From an uncultured Bacteroidales bacterium (GTDB lineage: Bacteria; Bacteroidota; Bacteroidia; Bacteroidales; Paludibacteraceae), in contig CAMHOY010000004.1 in the NCBI GenBank assembly GCA_946186915.1, positions 1 through 64,000 of the forward strand: a stretch of DNA of 64,000 nucleotides. Reading direction: 5' to 3'. The notes under the pieces are model-generated. The model was not told the origin of the DNA, searched no databases, and was given only the letters and a program-made list of their open reading frames with translations. Shown here in pieces: positions 20,529-30,207 of this stretch; within the stretch, counting starts at the first letter, position 1, and each line of letters begins with the position of its first letter. The position numbers and the translations under genes are program-made.

Positions 20529-21443
20529 ATGCTTATGATATCTACTCTTGGTTATATTACATGGAATGTGTCGCCGTTCATCTATGAGGGTGAACATTTC
20601 GCCATTGGCTGGTATGGGACGCTTTGGACCTTGGGGCTATTGGGAATGCTTGTAACGTTACTTATTACCTTCAAGCATGATGGCGTACCATCGCAATTTG
20701 CACTCATCACGTTTATGGTATCGCTGGTATGTGTCATTTTCTTCGGACATCTGTTTCAGGGCCTATTCTATGAGTGGCGTTATTTTCCGGATAACCCGGT
20801 ACATTTTTTAGGAACGGATTGGTATTATCGCAACTATTATTTCGAGCATCCGTGGAAATTCTTTGATTTCGCGCATGGTGGCTTTGCCAGCCATGGGTGT
20901 TTTATTGGTGGAATAATAGCTTCAATATTGATGGGAAGATGGATGACGAATTCTATGTGGTGGTATGCGGATAGAATTTCATTAGGTCTATGTGTGGTGG
21001 CGATGGCTGTACGTATTGGCAATTTTATACTTGGCGAAATCGGGGGTGTGGAGACAACAGTCCCATGGGGAGTCCGGTTTGTAGGTCGTGATTTTATACA
21101 ACATCCGACCCAAATTTATGAAGCCTTGTCTTTTTTCATGGCGATGAGTATTGCTTGGCTATTATATAGTAAATATGATGCAGGCAAATATAAAGGTCTT
21201 ATATCTGGAGTAATAATGAGTATTGCGCTTTTGCTGCGTATTCTCATTGAAATGGTCAAACTACCACAAATGGCTATTGAACATAACTGGATGTTATATA
21301 TGGGGCAATGGTTGTCTATCCCGATGGTAATATGGTCAATATGGCTGGTTTTCTACTCCATAGAACAAGGAAAAAGTGATAATCTTCCTCCGAAAATTCG
21401 ACTTTCTCGTGCTGAACTTCGCAGAGAGAACAAAAAGAAATGA
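20529..21443 (+). CDS. lgt: Prolipoprotein diacylglyceryl transferase
   Basis: Polytopic; GGFASHGCFIGGIIA, RIGNFILGEI.G, HPTQIYEA motifs. Confidence 0.92.
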   Translation: MLMISTLGYITWNVSPFIYEGEHFAIGWYGTLWTLGLLGMLVTLLITFKHDGVPSQFALITFMVSLVCVIFFGHLFQGLFYEWRYFPDNPVHFLGTDWYYRNYYFEHPWKFFDFAHGGFASHGCFIGGIIASILMGRWMTNSMWWYADRISLGLCVVAMAVRIGNFILGEIGGVETTVPWGVRFVGRDFIQHPTQIYEALSFFMAMSIAWLLYSKYDAGKYKGLISGVIMSIALLLRILIEMVKLPQMAIEHNWMLYMGQWLSIPMVIWSIWLVFYSIEQGKSDNLPPKIRLSRAELRRENKKK

Positions 21444-22828
21444 AGAGAGTAATAGCAATATTAAGTATATATGGGTTACTACTATGCATTTTCTTCCTGA
21501 GCCTTATAGAAGTAACGACGCTGGTTGGATACCACAATTTCTTTACGGCAGGAGAACTGTTTGCTTGGATTACAGCTAACCCGAATGAAACGAGTGATAT
21601 AGCACAATATTGTATGCGGTTTATATTACCCTATTATGTTATATGTTTGTTGACATTCGCGTTAATAGGATGGGGGATTTGGAGTCTGATAAGAAATAGT
21701 AAAACGATTATTGCCGGATCGATAGTGCTTCTTTTACTATTGCCGTTTGTTATTCCCTCTTCTCCGGCAAATATCTTTAAGGGGGGATACTATGTATGGC
21801 GGCAAATTAGAAATATACGGCAACACCGGAATGACAACATCTATTTTAAGTACAATGCAACAAGAAGTCATGTCCCGGACCAAAGAGAAATATATGTATT
21901 GGCAATAGGAGAATCGGTTCGTTATAAGAACATCTCCATTAATAAAAACTATGACCGCGAAACAACACCTTTGTTAAGCCGGCAAACCAATTTGTGCCTC
22001 TATTCGGATTATTATGCTAACGCCACTTTGACGCAACACGCTTTACCTATGTTACTAACGGGTATAACACCTAATCATTTTGAAGAACATTTTAAAAGAA
22101 AGACAATAGCTGCTGCGTTTTATGAAGTAGGATTCAAAACAGCTTTAATCAGTCACCATGCTCAACTGATGAATAACGGCAATCACGATTATTTGGCGAA
22201 AGATTTTGATACGTTAGTATTTGTGGCTCATGATAGTTTGATAGTTCCGGAAATAAACAAATTGGCAAAGAGTAACGAAAAACTATTCATCGTGACACAT
22301 TATTTTGGGAACCATTTGGCTTATACCAATAGAACGGAGGATTGTTTGGTTTGGAGACCGGACTATAATGCAGATCCTACAATAAGTAATGATAGTGCTC
22401 TTTTAAATGCGTATGATAACTCATTGTTGTACACGGACAGAATGCTTAGTGAGGCAATAGAGTCATTACAAGAGGCAAAATGTATTGCAGCATGGTTGTT
22501 TGTTAGTGACCACGGCGAATACATTAATGGAAATATATGTGGACATGGGTTCTCATATAGTCCACAAAAAGACGAATACCATATTCCGTTGATGGTTTGG
22601 TGTAGCGACGAATACAAAGTAGTCCATCCGGAGAAAGTGGCTAATGCGATTAAGCATCAAGGCACCCCGATTTGTGCTGACTATGTCTTTTTGTCAGTTC
22701 TTGACATGGCTGACATCCGAATCGACAGCACGTTACAACAAGAAGGAATGAGTATCTTTGAAAAACAATTGAAATACAAAGACAGAACTTTGCTTCTGCC
22801 GGATGGAGAAAGGTCTATAATACTATGA
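21440..22828 (+). CDS. Sulfatase-fold phosphoethanolamine transferase-like membrane protein
   Basis: N-terminal TMs, IGESVRYKNISINKNYDRETTPLLS nucleophile region, SDHGEY metal motif. Confidence 0.8.
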   Translation: MKRVIAILSIYGLLLCIFFLSLIEVTTLVGYHNFFTAGELFAWITANPNETSDIAQYCMRFILPYYVICLLTFALIGWGIWSLIRNSKTIIAGSIVLLLLLPFVIPSSPANIFKGGYYVWRQIRNIRQHRNDNIYFKYNATRSHVPDQREIYVLAIGESVRYKNISINKNYDRETTPLLSRQTNLCLYSDYYANATLTQHALPMLLTGITPNHFEEHFKRKTIAAAFYEVGFKTALISHHAQLMNNGNHDYLAKDFDTLVFVAHDSLIVPEINKLAKSNEKLFIVTHYFGNHLAYTNRTEDCLVWRPDYNADPTISNDSALLNAYDNSLLYTDRMLSEAIESLQEAKCIAAWLFVSDHGEYINGNICGHGFSYSPQKDEYHIPLMVWCSDEYKVVHPEKVANAIKHQGTPICADYVFLSVLDMADIRIDSTLQQEGMSIFEKQLKYKDRTLLLPDGERSIIL

Positions 22829-23472
22829 TGAAAGGAGATTGGATATTACTTTTTGATGTATATTCTTTTATTTTTTGGAGTATAACCTATATAGAGTGTA
22901 TTCGTGTCGGAATAAAACAAAAAACATATTGTGTTCCGTTATTGGCTTTTTATATGAATATCGTATGGGAAAGTACATGTTTTTCTGAAGTACTCACGGC
23001 ACAAGCAGGATTTTATTGGTATATATACTACGGTATAATTACATTGCTTGATGCGGGAATCTTGTATACAATTTTGAAATACAGAGATACTAGTAGCATT
23101 TCGAAATTTTATATTAAAAATATAGTAATATTCATAGTTGTTTTTGCTATATTTATTTTTTTAAAGAATTGCATATCGTCATGGAAACTCTATTTTGCAT
23201 ACATTGATAATCTTATAATGAGCGGCTTATTTATACTAATGTACTACAAAAGAGGTAGTAGTAAGGGGCAAAGTATGGCAATAGCTATAACAAAATTTCT
23301 AGGAACATTATTCCCAATATTAATAGGGGTGATTACTCGTGAGCTCTTTACAATGTCAATAGGTTTTTTTATAATATTATTAGATGTAGCATATATAATT
23401 CTTCTCTATCGAACCATACAGGCTGAAAAGGCACAAGCACTTGCCCCCAAGAAACACTCGCAAAGGCGATGA
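22825..23472 (+). CDS. Polytopic membrane protein, possibly transmembrane-type (Pyr4-like) terpene cyclase family
   Basis: 215 aa, several TMs, MNIVWE motif and late acidic ILLDVAY; ATGA overlap with upstream gene. Confidence 0.45.
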   Translation: MMKGDWILLFDVYSFIFWSITYIECIRVGIKQKTYCVPLLAFYMNIVWESTCFSEVLTAQAGFYWYIYYGIITLLDAGILYTILKYRDTSSISKFYIKNIVIFIVVFAIFIFLKNCISSWKLYFAYIDNLIMSGLFILMYYKRGSSKGQSMAIAITKFLGTLFPILIGVITRELFTMSIGFFIILLDVAYIILLYRTIQAEKAQALAPKKHSQRR

Positions 23473-23504
23473 GCCCGGTTGATTCCTCTTTTTTGTCAAA
23501 ACAC

Positions 23505-23535
23505 TTGCGTATGTTCCAGAAAAGTTGTAATTTTG
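23505..23535 (+). promoter_or_regulatory. Promoter of abiE-like operon
   Basis: TTG-N20-TAATTTTG. Confidence 0.7.
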
Positions 23536-23561
23536 CAACGTTTTAGAAATAAATCGTTAGA

Positions 23562-24179
23562 ATGACGTATACGCAGTTTTATAATCAGTGGCATGGCTTA
23601 GGCTGTTTTTCGGTGCATCAGGTCCATGCTATATCGCCGGATTTTAACCGCGCTAACTGGCATCAGTGGCAGAAGTCCGGATATATCGTGATGCTGCGTA
23701 GGGGCTGGTATGCGTTTGCTGATTACTTGAAGCAACCGGATTATGCGCGCTATTTCGCAGGCAAGATCTGCGCACCATCGTACATCAGTCTGCATACGGC
23801 TCTTTCATTCTATGGCATTATACCGGAAGCTGTGGTGGAAATCACGAGTGTAACTACGCAAAAGACCTGCCGCTACGAGAACGCTTTCGGCCAATTCTGC
23901 TATCAAACCGTTCGTCCGCGACTCTTCTGGGGCTTTGAACCTAAAACAATGCGCGATGGGAAGCAGTATATGATGGCTACTCCGGAAAAAGCAATCATTG
24001 ACCTTTTATACCTCTATCCGCAATATTCAACCCTTGAGGAGTTGCGAGCACTGCGTTTCGATGAGGATTGGATGCGCGAAGAACTGAATCTCACGCGGCT
24101 GAAGGAGTACGCGGAGCGTATCAATAGTCCCATTCTTAATAAGCGAATCAAGTTGTTATTAAAGGCATACGAACTATGA
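23562..24179 (+). CDS. AbiEi-like type IV antitoxin
   Basis: Winged-helix N-term, YISLHTALSFYGIIPE and ATPEKAIIDLLYL motifs; overlaps downstream AbiEii gene. Confidence 0.82.
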   Translation: MTYTQFYNQWHGLGCFSVHQVHAISPDFNRANWHQWQKSGYIVMLRRGWYAFADYLKQPDYARYFAGKICAPSYISLHTALSFYGIIPEAVVEITSVTTQKTCRYENAFGQFCYQTVRPRLFWGFEPKTMRDGKQYMMATPEKAIIDLLYLYPQYSTLEELRALRFDEDWMREELNLTRLKEYAERINSPILNKRIKLLLKAYEL

Positions 24180-24946
24180 TTGATATGGAGTACATACGGG
24201 GATTCTATCCGCCGTACATCGCGCAGAATGCCGCTTTTCAGAAGCACATGCTCAAGGAATATGTGGAGTTGCTGGCATTGGAATGGATTGTGCGCTCGCC
24301 CTATGCAGCGAAACTCATCTTTATTGGCGGTACGAATCTGCGCCTGATACATGGTATAGATCGCTTCTCCGAGGATTTGGATTTTGATTGCAAAGGACTG
24401 AGTGAAAGCGATTTCAGGCAGATGTCAGACGACTTAGTTCGATACCTTCAATTGCAAGGACTGAACGCAGAGTTGCGCAATAAGGAGAACTCCCGCCTTA
24501 CTGCTTTTCGTAGCAACGTGCACTTTCCGGAATTGCTCTTTGATTTGCAACTAGCCGGCCACCGTGAAGAGCGATTTCTTAAGAAGATCGAGGCACAAGA
24601 CCAGGGCATTGATTATCTCCGCGAGATGGCTATCATCCAGCGTAATGGATTCTCTTTCCCCGTTCCTGTGCCGCCTATCAGTGTGCTGTTGTCGATGAAG
24701 TTGTGTGCGTTGCTCACACGGCAGAAAGGAAGGGATTTCTATGACGCAATGTTTCTGATGCAGCGTACTGAACCGGACTATATGTTTTTGCAGCAGCGAA
24801 TGGGTATTGCCGATAAGGAGCAACTGAATTTAGCGCTCCGCGAAACGATAGCGAAAACGGATATGAAAATGAAGCAGCGCGACTTCGAGCATCTCCTCTT
24901 CGATACCCGCAAGAGCGAGATGATTCTTCGATTCGATGCTCTCTAA
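24176..24946 (+). CDS. AbiEii/AbiGii-like nucleotidyltransferase toxin
   Basis: FIGGTNLRLIHGIDRFSEDLDFD nucleotidyltransferase motif. Confidence 0.88.
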   Translation: MIDMEYIRGFYPPYIAQNAAFQKHMLKEYVELLALEWIVRSPYAAKLIFIGGTNLRLIHGIDRFSEDLDFDCKGLSESDFRQMSDDLVRYLQLQGLNAELRNKENSRLTAFRSNVHFPELLFDLQLAGHREERFLKKIEAQDQGIDYLREMAIIQRNGFSFPVPVPPISVLLSMKLCALLTRQKGRDFYDAMFLMQRTEPDYMFLQQRMGIADKEQLNLALRETIAKTDMKMKQRDFEHLLFDTRKSEMILRFDAL

Positions 24947-24986
24947 CACCCTAACCCCCTAACACTATACACCATACACCATACAC
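24944..24986. repeat. Degenerate 7-8 bp tandem repeats (ctaaccc.../atacacc x3)
   Basis: taacaccctaaccccctaacactatacaccatacaccatacac. Confidence 0.75.
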
Positions 24987-25016
24987 AAAAAATCGCAGCA
25001 AAATGCGATTTTTTTC
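24987..25016 (+). terminator. Intrinsic terminator after abiE pair
   Basis: aaaaaatcgca-gcaaaa-tgcgattttttt. Confidence 0.85.
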
Positions 25017-25025
25017 GTCCAATCC

Positions 25026-25056
25026 TTGCATATTCCAAAAAATAGTAGTAAATTTG
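25026..25056 (+). promoter_or_regulatory. Promoter of ATPase 1
   Basis: TTG-N20-TAAATTTG. Confidence 0.75.
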
Positions 25057-25129
25057 CAGCGAATTTTCCGTGACGAGAAATCCGTGACGTAAAATACGAC
25101 ATGAATAACAAGCATAAAATCAGTATGTT

Positions 25130-26260
25130 ATGAAAGAGGATGCTCTGTATTTCAACCCGTTTTCTATCACGTCTTATATAGGGCCGGAGTATTTCTGCGA
25201 CCGTATAAATGAGACCAACGAATTAGCAGATGCTTTACGCAACAGGCGTAATGTGACGTTAATTAGTCCTCGTCGTGTTGGCAAAACAGGATTGATTCAG
25301 CATTTATTTCGTTCGCTGGAATCCAAGCAGGTGCATTGTATCTATGTGGACTTGTTCAGCACGTCTAATCTGCAGGAATTTACAAAGGTCTTTGCAGAAG
25401 CAGTACTGAGCGCACGTATTACCCCTTATTCTGAGCGCGTTTGGCAGGAAATCACCCATTTTTTTGCTTCGTTACGTCCGGTCATTACGCCCGACCCGGT
25501 AAGCGGAATGCCTCAATGCTCGATTGATATTCAGCCGAAACGAGAGGAGTGGACGTTGCAACAGATTTTTGCCTATCTGGAGAAATCTGAACAGCCGTGT
25601 TATATTGCGTTGGATGAGTTCCAGGTCATCGCAGAGTATCAAGACGTAAAAATGGAGGCATTGTTGCGCAGCTATATCCAGCAATTGACAAATGTGCAGT
25701 TTGTCTTTGCTGGTAGCAAAAAGCATATGATGACGGAGATGTTTGTATCTGCTAAGCGCCCGTTCTATCGCAGCTCGCAGATGATGAATATAGATGTGAT
25801 AGATGAACAGCAGTATTATCAGTTTGCAGCCAAGCATCTTGCCGCAAACGGTCAGCAGATAGATGAAGGTACTTTTCATGAGCTCTACCAACTGGTGGAT
25901 GGATATACGTGGTTTGTACAGGCGCTCTTAAACCGACTTTATCAGACCAAGAATCCGCAAATAGATTTTAATACCGTGTTGCAAACGCTAAACCGGATAT
26001 TACAAGAAGAAGTGAGTTCGTATCAAATGTATTGCCGGTTAATTACGGATCGTCAATTACGTGTCATTCGTGCTATAGCGAAAGAAGGAACTGTAAAAGA
26101 ACCGGGTAGCAATGCCTTCCTTCAGAAATACCAACTGGGTGCGTATAGTACAGTCCGAGGGGCTATTCTTGCGATGGTTGAGAAAGAATTGCTGTACCAA
26201 AAAGAAGATGGCAGTTATGTTGTGTATGACAAGTTCTTTGGTCATTGGCTAAAGAGGTAA
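25130..26260 (+). CDS. AAA/STAND-like ATPase (archaeal ATPase_2-type)
   Basis: Walker A-like SPRRVGKTGLIQHLF, Walker B CYIALDEFQVI, GSKKHMM sensor region. Confidence 0.85.
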   Translation: MKEDALYFNPFSITSYIGPEYFCDRINETNELADALRNRRNVTLISPRRVGKTGLIQHLFRSLESKQVHCIYVDLFSTSNLQEFTKVFAEAVLSARITPYSERVWQEITHFFASLRPVITPDPVSGMPQCSIDIQPKREEWTLQQIFAYLEKSEQPCYIALDEFQVIAEYQDVKMEALLRSYIQQLTNVQFVFAGSKKHMMTEMFVSAKRPFYRSSQMMNIDVIDEQQYYQFAAKHLAANGQQIDEGTFHELYQLVDGYTWFVQALLNRLYQTKNPQIDFNTVLQTLNRILQEEVSSYQMYCRLITDRQLRVIRAIAKEGTVKEPGSNAFLQKYQLGAYSTVRGAILAMVEKELLYQKEDGSYVVYDKFFGHWLKR

Positions 26261-26447
26261 TCGTTCCCCTTGTGGGATAAGAAAATGCAAATCTCCCGTG
26301 CTACCATCCTCGGCGAGATTACCTCTATCGTCGATCCTCTCCCTGGTTCAGAAATCAGGAAAAGATAATGTTCGTAATCCCGTAATTACCCCCCCATACA
26401 TCATACACAAAAAATCGCAGCAAAATGCGATTTTTTTCGTCTAATCC

Positions 26448-26478
26448 TTGCATATTCCAAACTTTAGTAGTAATTTTG
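26448..26478 (+). promoter_or_regulatory. Promoter of ATPase 2
   Basis: TTG-N20-TAATTTTG. Confidence 0.75.
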
Positions 26479-26528
26479 CGGCGAATTTTAATTTTATTAC
26501 TTTATAATAATCATAAAATAATAAAAAT

Positions 26529-27659
26529 ATGAAGACTGTGGATAATCCTTTTGTAATCAGTGGGTACGAGGGCGCGCATTACTTCTGTGATCGTGGCGCG
26601 GAGACCGAACAACTTCGTCATGAGATAGCGAACGGCAATAACGTAGCGTTGATTGCAACGCGCCGTATGGGTAAGAGTGGTTTAATAGAGCATTATTTCT
26701 CGCAATCGGAAATAAAGGCCCGGTACTATACGTTTTTCATTGATATATACGATACCAAATCGCTTCGTGAGTTGGTGCGAAAATTGAGCCGTGAAATTCT
26801 AATTCGTCTGAAACCCTTTGGCATGCGTGCTATGGAACGTTTTTGGCAGACTATGCGTTCTATCCAATCTGGAATGAGTTTTTCTCCGATGGGCGAACCG
26901 ACGTTCATGGTGCAAATAGGCGACATCAAGGAGCCGGAAGCGACTTTGGAGGAGATCTTTCGATATCTGGAATTAGCAGATAAGCCATGCATCGTTGCAA
27001 TAGACGAGTTCCAGCAGATTGGTAAGTTTCCGGAGAAAAATATCGAAGCTACCCTCCGTACCTATGTGCAACGTTGTCATAATGCGCAGTTTATCTTCTC
27101 CGGTAGTCAACGCCACACAATGAGCACGATGTTTACCAGTGCCTCGCGACCGTTCTACCAGAGCGTGTCACTCATGCATATCGGAAGCATCGATATGAAT
27201 ACGTACGATGCGTTTGCCAAAGCATTGTTCGCGGAGGGGAATCGCACCTTGGCGGACGGCGTGACGGAATCTGTTTATGCCCTTAGCCGCGGTGTGACAT
27301 GGTACACACAAAAACTCTTCAATGTGCTCTACGGCTTTACAAAAGAAGGTGAAACGTGTGAGGTTGAGCAAGTCGAAGATGCCTTGGATTATATCCTGAA
27401 GACTCAGTCTTATGTATACGAAGAAACCATTTCTCGCTTACCGGAGAAACAGACGATGACGCTTGTCGCTTTAGCCAAGAGTGGGCCGACAAAGAGCATT
27501 ACTTCTGCAGCATATGTGGAGAAATATAGCCTTCAATCTCCGAGTACTGTCCAGTCTGCTATGAAGGGCCTATTAGAAAAAGATTTTGTGACGTTGGAGA
27601 AAGGAATCTATTCTGTTTATGATATCTTTATGGACTATTGGATCCAGCGAATGTATTAA
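26529..27659 (+). CDS. AAA/STAND-like ATPase, paralogue of preceding gene
   Basis: ATRRMGKSGLIEHYF, CIVAIDEFQQIGKF, FSGSQRHTM; also 376 aa. Confidence 0.85.
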   Translation: MKTVDNPFVISGYEGAHYFCDRGAETEQLRHEIANGNNVALIATRRMGKSGLIEHYFSQSEIKARYYTFFIDIYDTKSLRELVRKLSREILIRLKPFGMRAMERFWQTMRSIQSGMSFSPMGEPTFMVQIGDIKEPEATLEEIFRYLELADKPCIVAIDEFQQIGKFPEKNIEATLRTYVQRCHNAQFIFSGSQRHTMSTMFTSASRPFYQSVSLMHIGSIDMNTYDAFAKALFAEGNRTLADGVTESVYALSRGVTWYTQKLFNVLYGFTKEGETCEVEQVEDALDYILKTQSYVYEETISRLPEKQTMTLVALAKSGPTKSITSAAYVEKYSLQSPSTVQSAMKGLLEKDFVTLEKGIYSVYDIFMDYWIQRMY

Positions 27660-27666
27660 GATTGCC

Positions 27667-28758
27667 ATGCATCTGTTAGATAACTATATCATCTCCCCTT
27701 CTGCGCGCTATGAATCGCATCGGCTGATTTATACAGGGGAGGGGCAGCCGATTGAATTGACCGGCATGCTCGCTGCGGCTGTCATAGCGGCGTTGCTGGT
27801 GGATACGCCCGAAGGGGACAAACGCGGGATAGCGATAGATGATAACGCGCAGCGTGAGCAGTTCTTTCTCCGCTACGAGCGCGAGGTAAGGCGCGAAAAC
27901 GGCGGATTGTTTACAACCGAAGTGGAATCGCTTTGCCAGAACTATATGGAATTGGCCGGATCGGATGAATTGCTGTTCTCCATCTGTGGCAATGACCGGC
28001 TGTATGACCTGGCGATAGGGTTGATGATGGACTATATGCGCCGTCTCGTGCGGGAGCAAGTAGAGGCACAGATATATGAGGCGGTGCCATGGAGAACTCC
28101 TTTCGCGCAATGGCTCTTCGATGCGGGATTTGTGGAGACCCGTCGCCAACGTTTGCTATCCATCAATTGGAGAGATCCGGCTGAGGTATATGCCATTTCT
28201 CAGCAACTGAAAAATCCCGATGAAATCGAGAGAATTGAGCCTGTTTTTGTTTTTGATGGACTCAGTGCCGAACAGGTGTTGAATGGTTATTGGGAGTGGT
28301 TGTGGAGCGAGGCGCAACAGGAAGCCAACCTCTATCCGGACGACAAAGTGCAGTTGGCGAAAATTAAACAACTCATCCGTGAGAACGAAACCGATTTCGA
28401 ATTCCTCAAACCCGAGATGAAGAACTTTACGCAGCCGCAGATCAACCTCTTCCGTCAATGGATGAGTCTTTGGAAGGATTTTGTGGAGAAGAAGATCGGT
28501 CTGGCGCCTGCAGAGGGTAAAAAAAGAGACCTCAGACAGGAGATTTTTTTAGATGACATAACGCCTGTTCCGCCTGAGCGCAATTATGTGAAGGTATGCG
28601 AGTATATCTTGGACCGGTGCAGATATGATGCGGAATTCAAAAAATATTTCCGAGCGCATAAATTGACAGAAATGTGCCGGCAGCTAACCTTCCTCTTCGG
28701 TTGGTATGTCGATGATAACGCACTCGGGAAACGAATGCGGAGCAAAGCAAAAAAGTGA
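27667..28758 (+). CDS. Hypothetical protein
   Basis: Continuous ORF after ATPase 2; start set to MHLLDNYIISPSARYESH. Confidence 0.6.
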   Translation: MHLLDNYIISPSARYESHRLIYTGEGQPIELTGMLAAAVIAALLVDTPEGDKRGIAIDDNAQREQFFLRYEREVRRENGGLFTTEVESLCQNYMELAGSDELLFSICGNDRLYDLAIGLMMDYMRRLVREQVEAQIYEAVPWRTPFAQWLFDAGFVETRRQRLLSINWRDPAEVYAISQQLKNPDEIERIEPVFVFDGLSAEQVLNGYWEWLWSEAQQEANLYPDDKVQLAKIKQLIRENETDFEFLKPEMKNFTQPQINLFRQWMSLWKDFVEKKIGLAPAEGKKRDLRQEIFLDDITPVPPERNYVKVCEYILDRCRYDAEFKKYFRAHKLTEMCRQLTFLFGWYVDDNALGKRMRSKAKK

Positions 28759-28781
28759 CGTCACCCGACGTCCTTTTTTTT
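28746..28781 (+). terminator. Intrinsic terminator
   Basis: GACGTC-ACCC-GACGTC followed by T-run. Confidence 0.65.
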
Positions 28782-28885
28782 ATGCGTCCTTTTTAAAGGA
28801 TGTTTTTTGTCGTAACTTTGCAGCAGATTTCAAAAAAATCACGTCGCGTAAGCGGCCATTATTAACACGTAAACCATTTAACATT

Positions 28886-30145
28886 ATGAATGAAATTCAA
28901 AACCTGAATCAGGAGGAGCAGGCTAACCTCCGCATCGTGGAAAACATGGATGCAAACAACCTGCCTGAATTGATGAAGTCCGTTCTCTCGCTTGCGCAAT
29001 CGCCTGCTGAGAAGGACATGTTATTACTCTCTGCGCTTACTGCCTGCGGAAGTGTGATGCCGAATCTGTATTTCAAGTACGGCATCGGCGCCAAACGCTA
29101 TTATCCGAACCTCCAGCTCTTTATCGTCGGTTCGGCCGCGTGCGGAAAGGGTATCGCGAACCTCGCGCTTGAGCTGGTCAAACCTATCCATGAGCAGTCG
29201 CCGCTCATCATCCCGGGTGATGCCACCTATCCGGCGTTCTATCAGACGCTCGCTCGCCAGCACGGACGCGGATATATCCACGAGTCCGAGGGTTCGGTCA
29301 TTACGGATATCTGGCGTTCATCTACGGCGAATTACAACACCGCTCTTCGTAAAGCTGCGGAACATGAGCCTATCAGTCGTGCCCGTTGTCGCGAAGCGTC
29401 TATTATTGAACGCCCGCAAGTGTCGATGGTTCTCACAGGTACCTTTAGCCAGTATCACGCGCTTGTGCCGAGTATCGAAAATGGTTACTTCAGCCGCCTT
29501 ATCACGCTCATTGTGGAGGACCACCAGGCTTTCTCGTCGCGCTATGTGCAACCTTCCGAGAACTCCGACGCCGTCATCAAGACTGCTGCAGAACAACTCT
29601 TCCGGCTATACGAGAAACTGCTCTTTATGCGTCCGCGCGAATTCTGTTTAACACCCGAGCAGTGCGCGCGCTTGGGTCAACACCTCGAGACGGCGTATCC
29701 GACCCTCATCCGCATGCTTGGCGAAGAGTTCCACTCCGTCGTTCTCCGTATGGCTGTCCATATCGAGCGCATCGCGATGATACTTTCCGCGCTCCGCCTT
29801 CGCGAAGAAAAATCTCCAATCTCCAATGTCCAATGTCCAATAATTTGTTCCGATGCGGATTATCAAACGGCGGAGATGATAGGGAACAAATTGATCCTAC
29901 ACATGGCCCAAGCCTACCAACTCGTCAAAGGCACGCATCAGATATCGCTGCCCACCGTCAAACCCCTTGACCAAAAGGCCATCCTCCTCTCCCTTCTTCC
30001 GGAAGAGTTTGAATCCAAAATCCTTGTCGCCGAAGCACAAAGTCAAGGCATCAGCCGTCGCACGGCTATCCGCTGGAGTGATGAATGGCAGGCAGTTGGA
30101 TTGATACAAAAAATCAAGTATGGGACCTATAAAAAAATCGCATGA
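28886..30145 (+). CDS. DUF3987-type (helicase/primase-associated) protein
   Basis: Walker-like VGSAACGKGIAN, HESEGS, FSRLITLI pattern; start MNEIQNLNQEEQ. Confidence 0.65.
   Translation: MNEIQNLNQEEQANLRIVENMDANNLPELMKSVLSLAQSPAEKDMLLLSALTACGSVMPNLYFKYGIGAKRYYPNLQLFIVGSAACGKGIANLALELVKPIHEQSPLIIPGDATYPAFYQTLARQHGRGYIHESEGSVITDIWRSSTANYNTALRKAAEHEPISRARCREASIIERPQVSMVLTGTFSQYHALVPSIENGYFSRLITLIVEDHQAFSSRYVQPSENSDAVIKTAAEQLFRLYEKLLFMRPREFCLTPEQCARLGQHLETAYPTLIRMLGEEFHSVVLRMAVHIERIAMILSALRLREEKSPISNVQCPIICSDADYQTAEMIGNKLILHMAQAYQLVKGTHQISLPTVKPLDQKAILLSLLPEEFESKILVAEAQSQGISRRTAIRWSDEWQAVGLIQKIKYGTYKKIA
29816..29843. repeat. 4 x heptamer (ctccaat x2, gtccaat x2) inside DUF3987-type gene
   Basis: Direct reading; encodes KSPISNVQCPII. 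Confidence 0.85.
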
Positions 30146-30207
30146 CACAGTTGGCACTCTTGACACTCTTCGCCTAAACTGTGCCAACTGTGTCAAGAGT
30201 GCCATGC
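30140..30207. repeat. 31-nt-arm imperfect inverted repeat built of 9-bp units
   Basis: gcatGACACAGTTGGCACTCTTGACACTCTT / AACTGTGCCAACTGTGTCAAGAGTGCCatgc. Confidence 0.85.

Noticed and set aside
26286-26369. 27-codon ORF MQISRATILGEITSIVDPLPGSEIRKR between the ATPases
   Set aside because: No promoter or conservation evidence; could be a decayed gene fragment, insufficient support.
28706-28885. N-terminal 60 residues of the DUF3987-type ORF as tracked
   Set aside because: Overlaps the preceding gene end, a terminator and a promoter-like TAACTTTG; the ATG at 28886 follows a normal leader.
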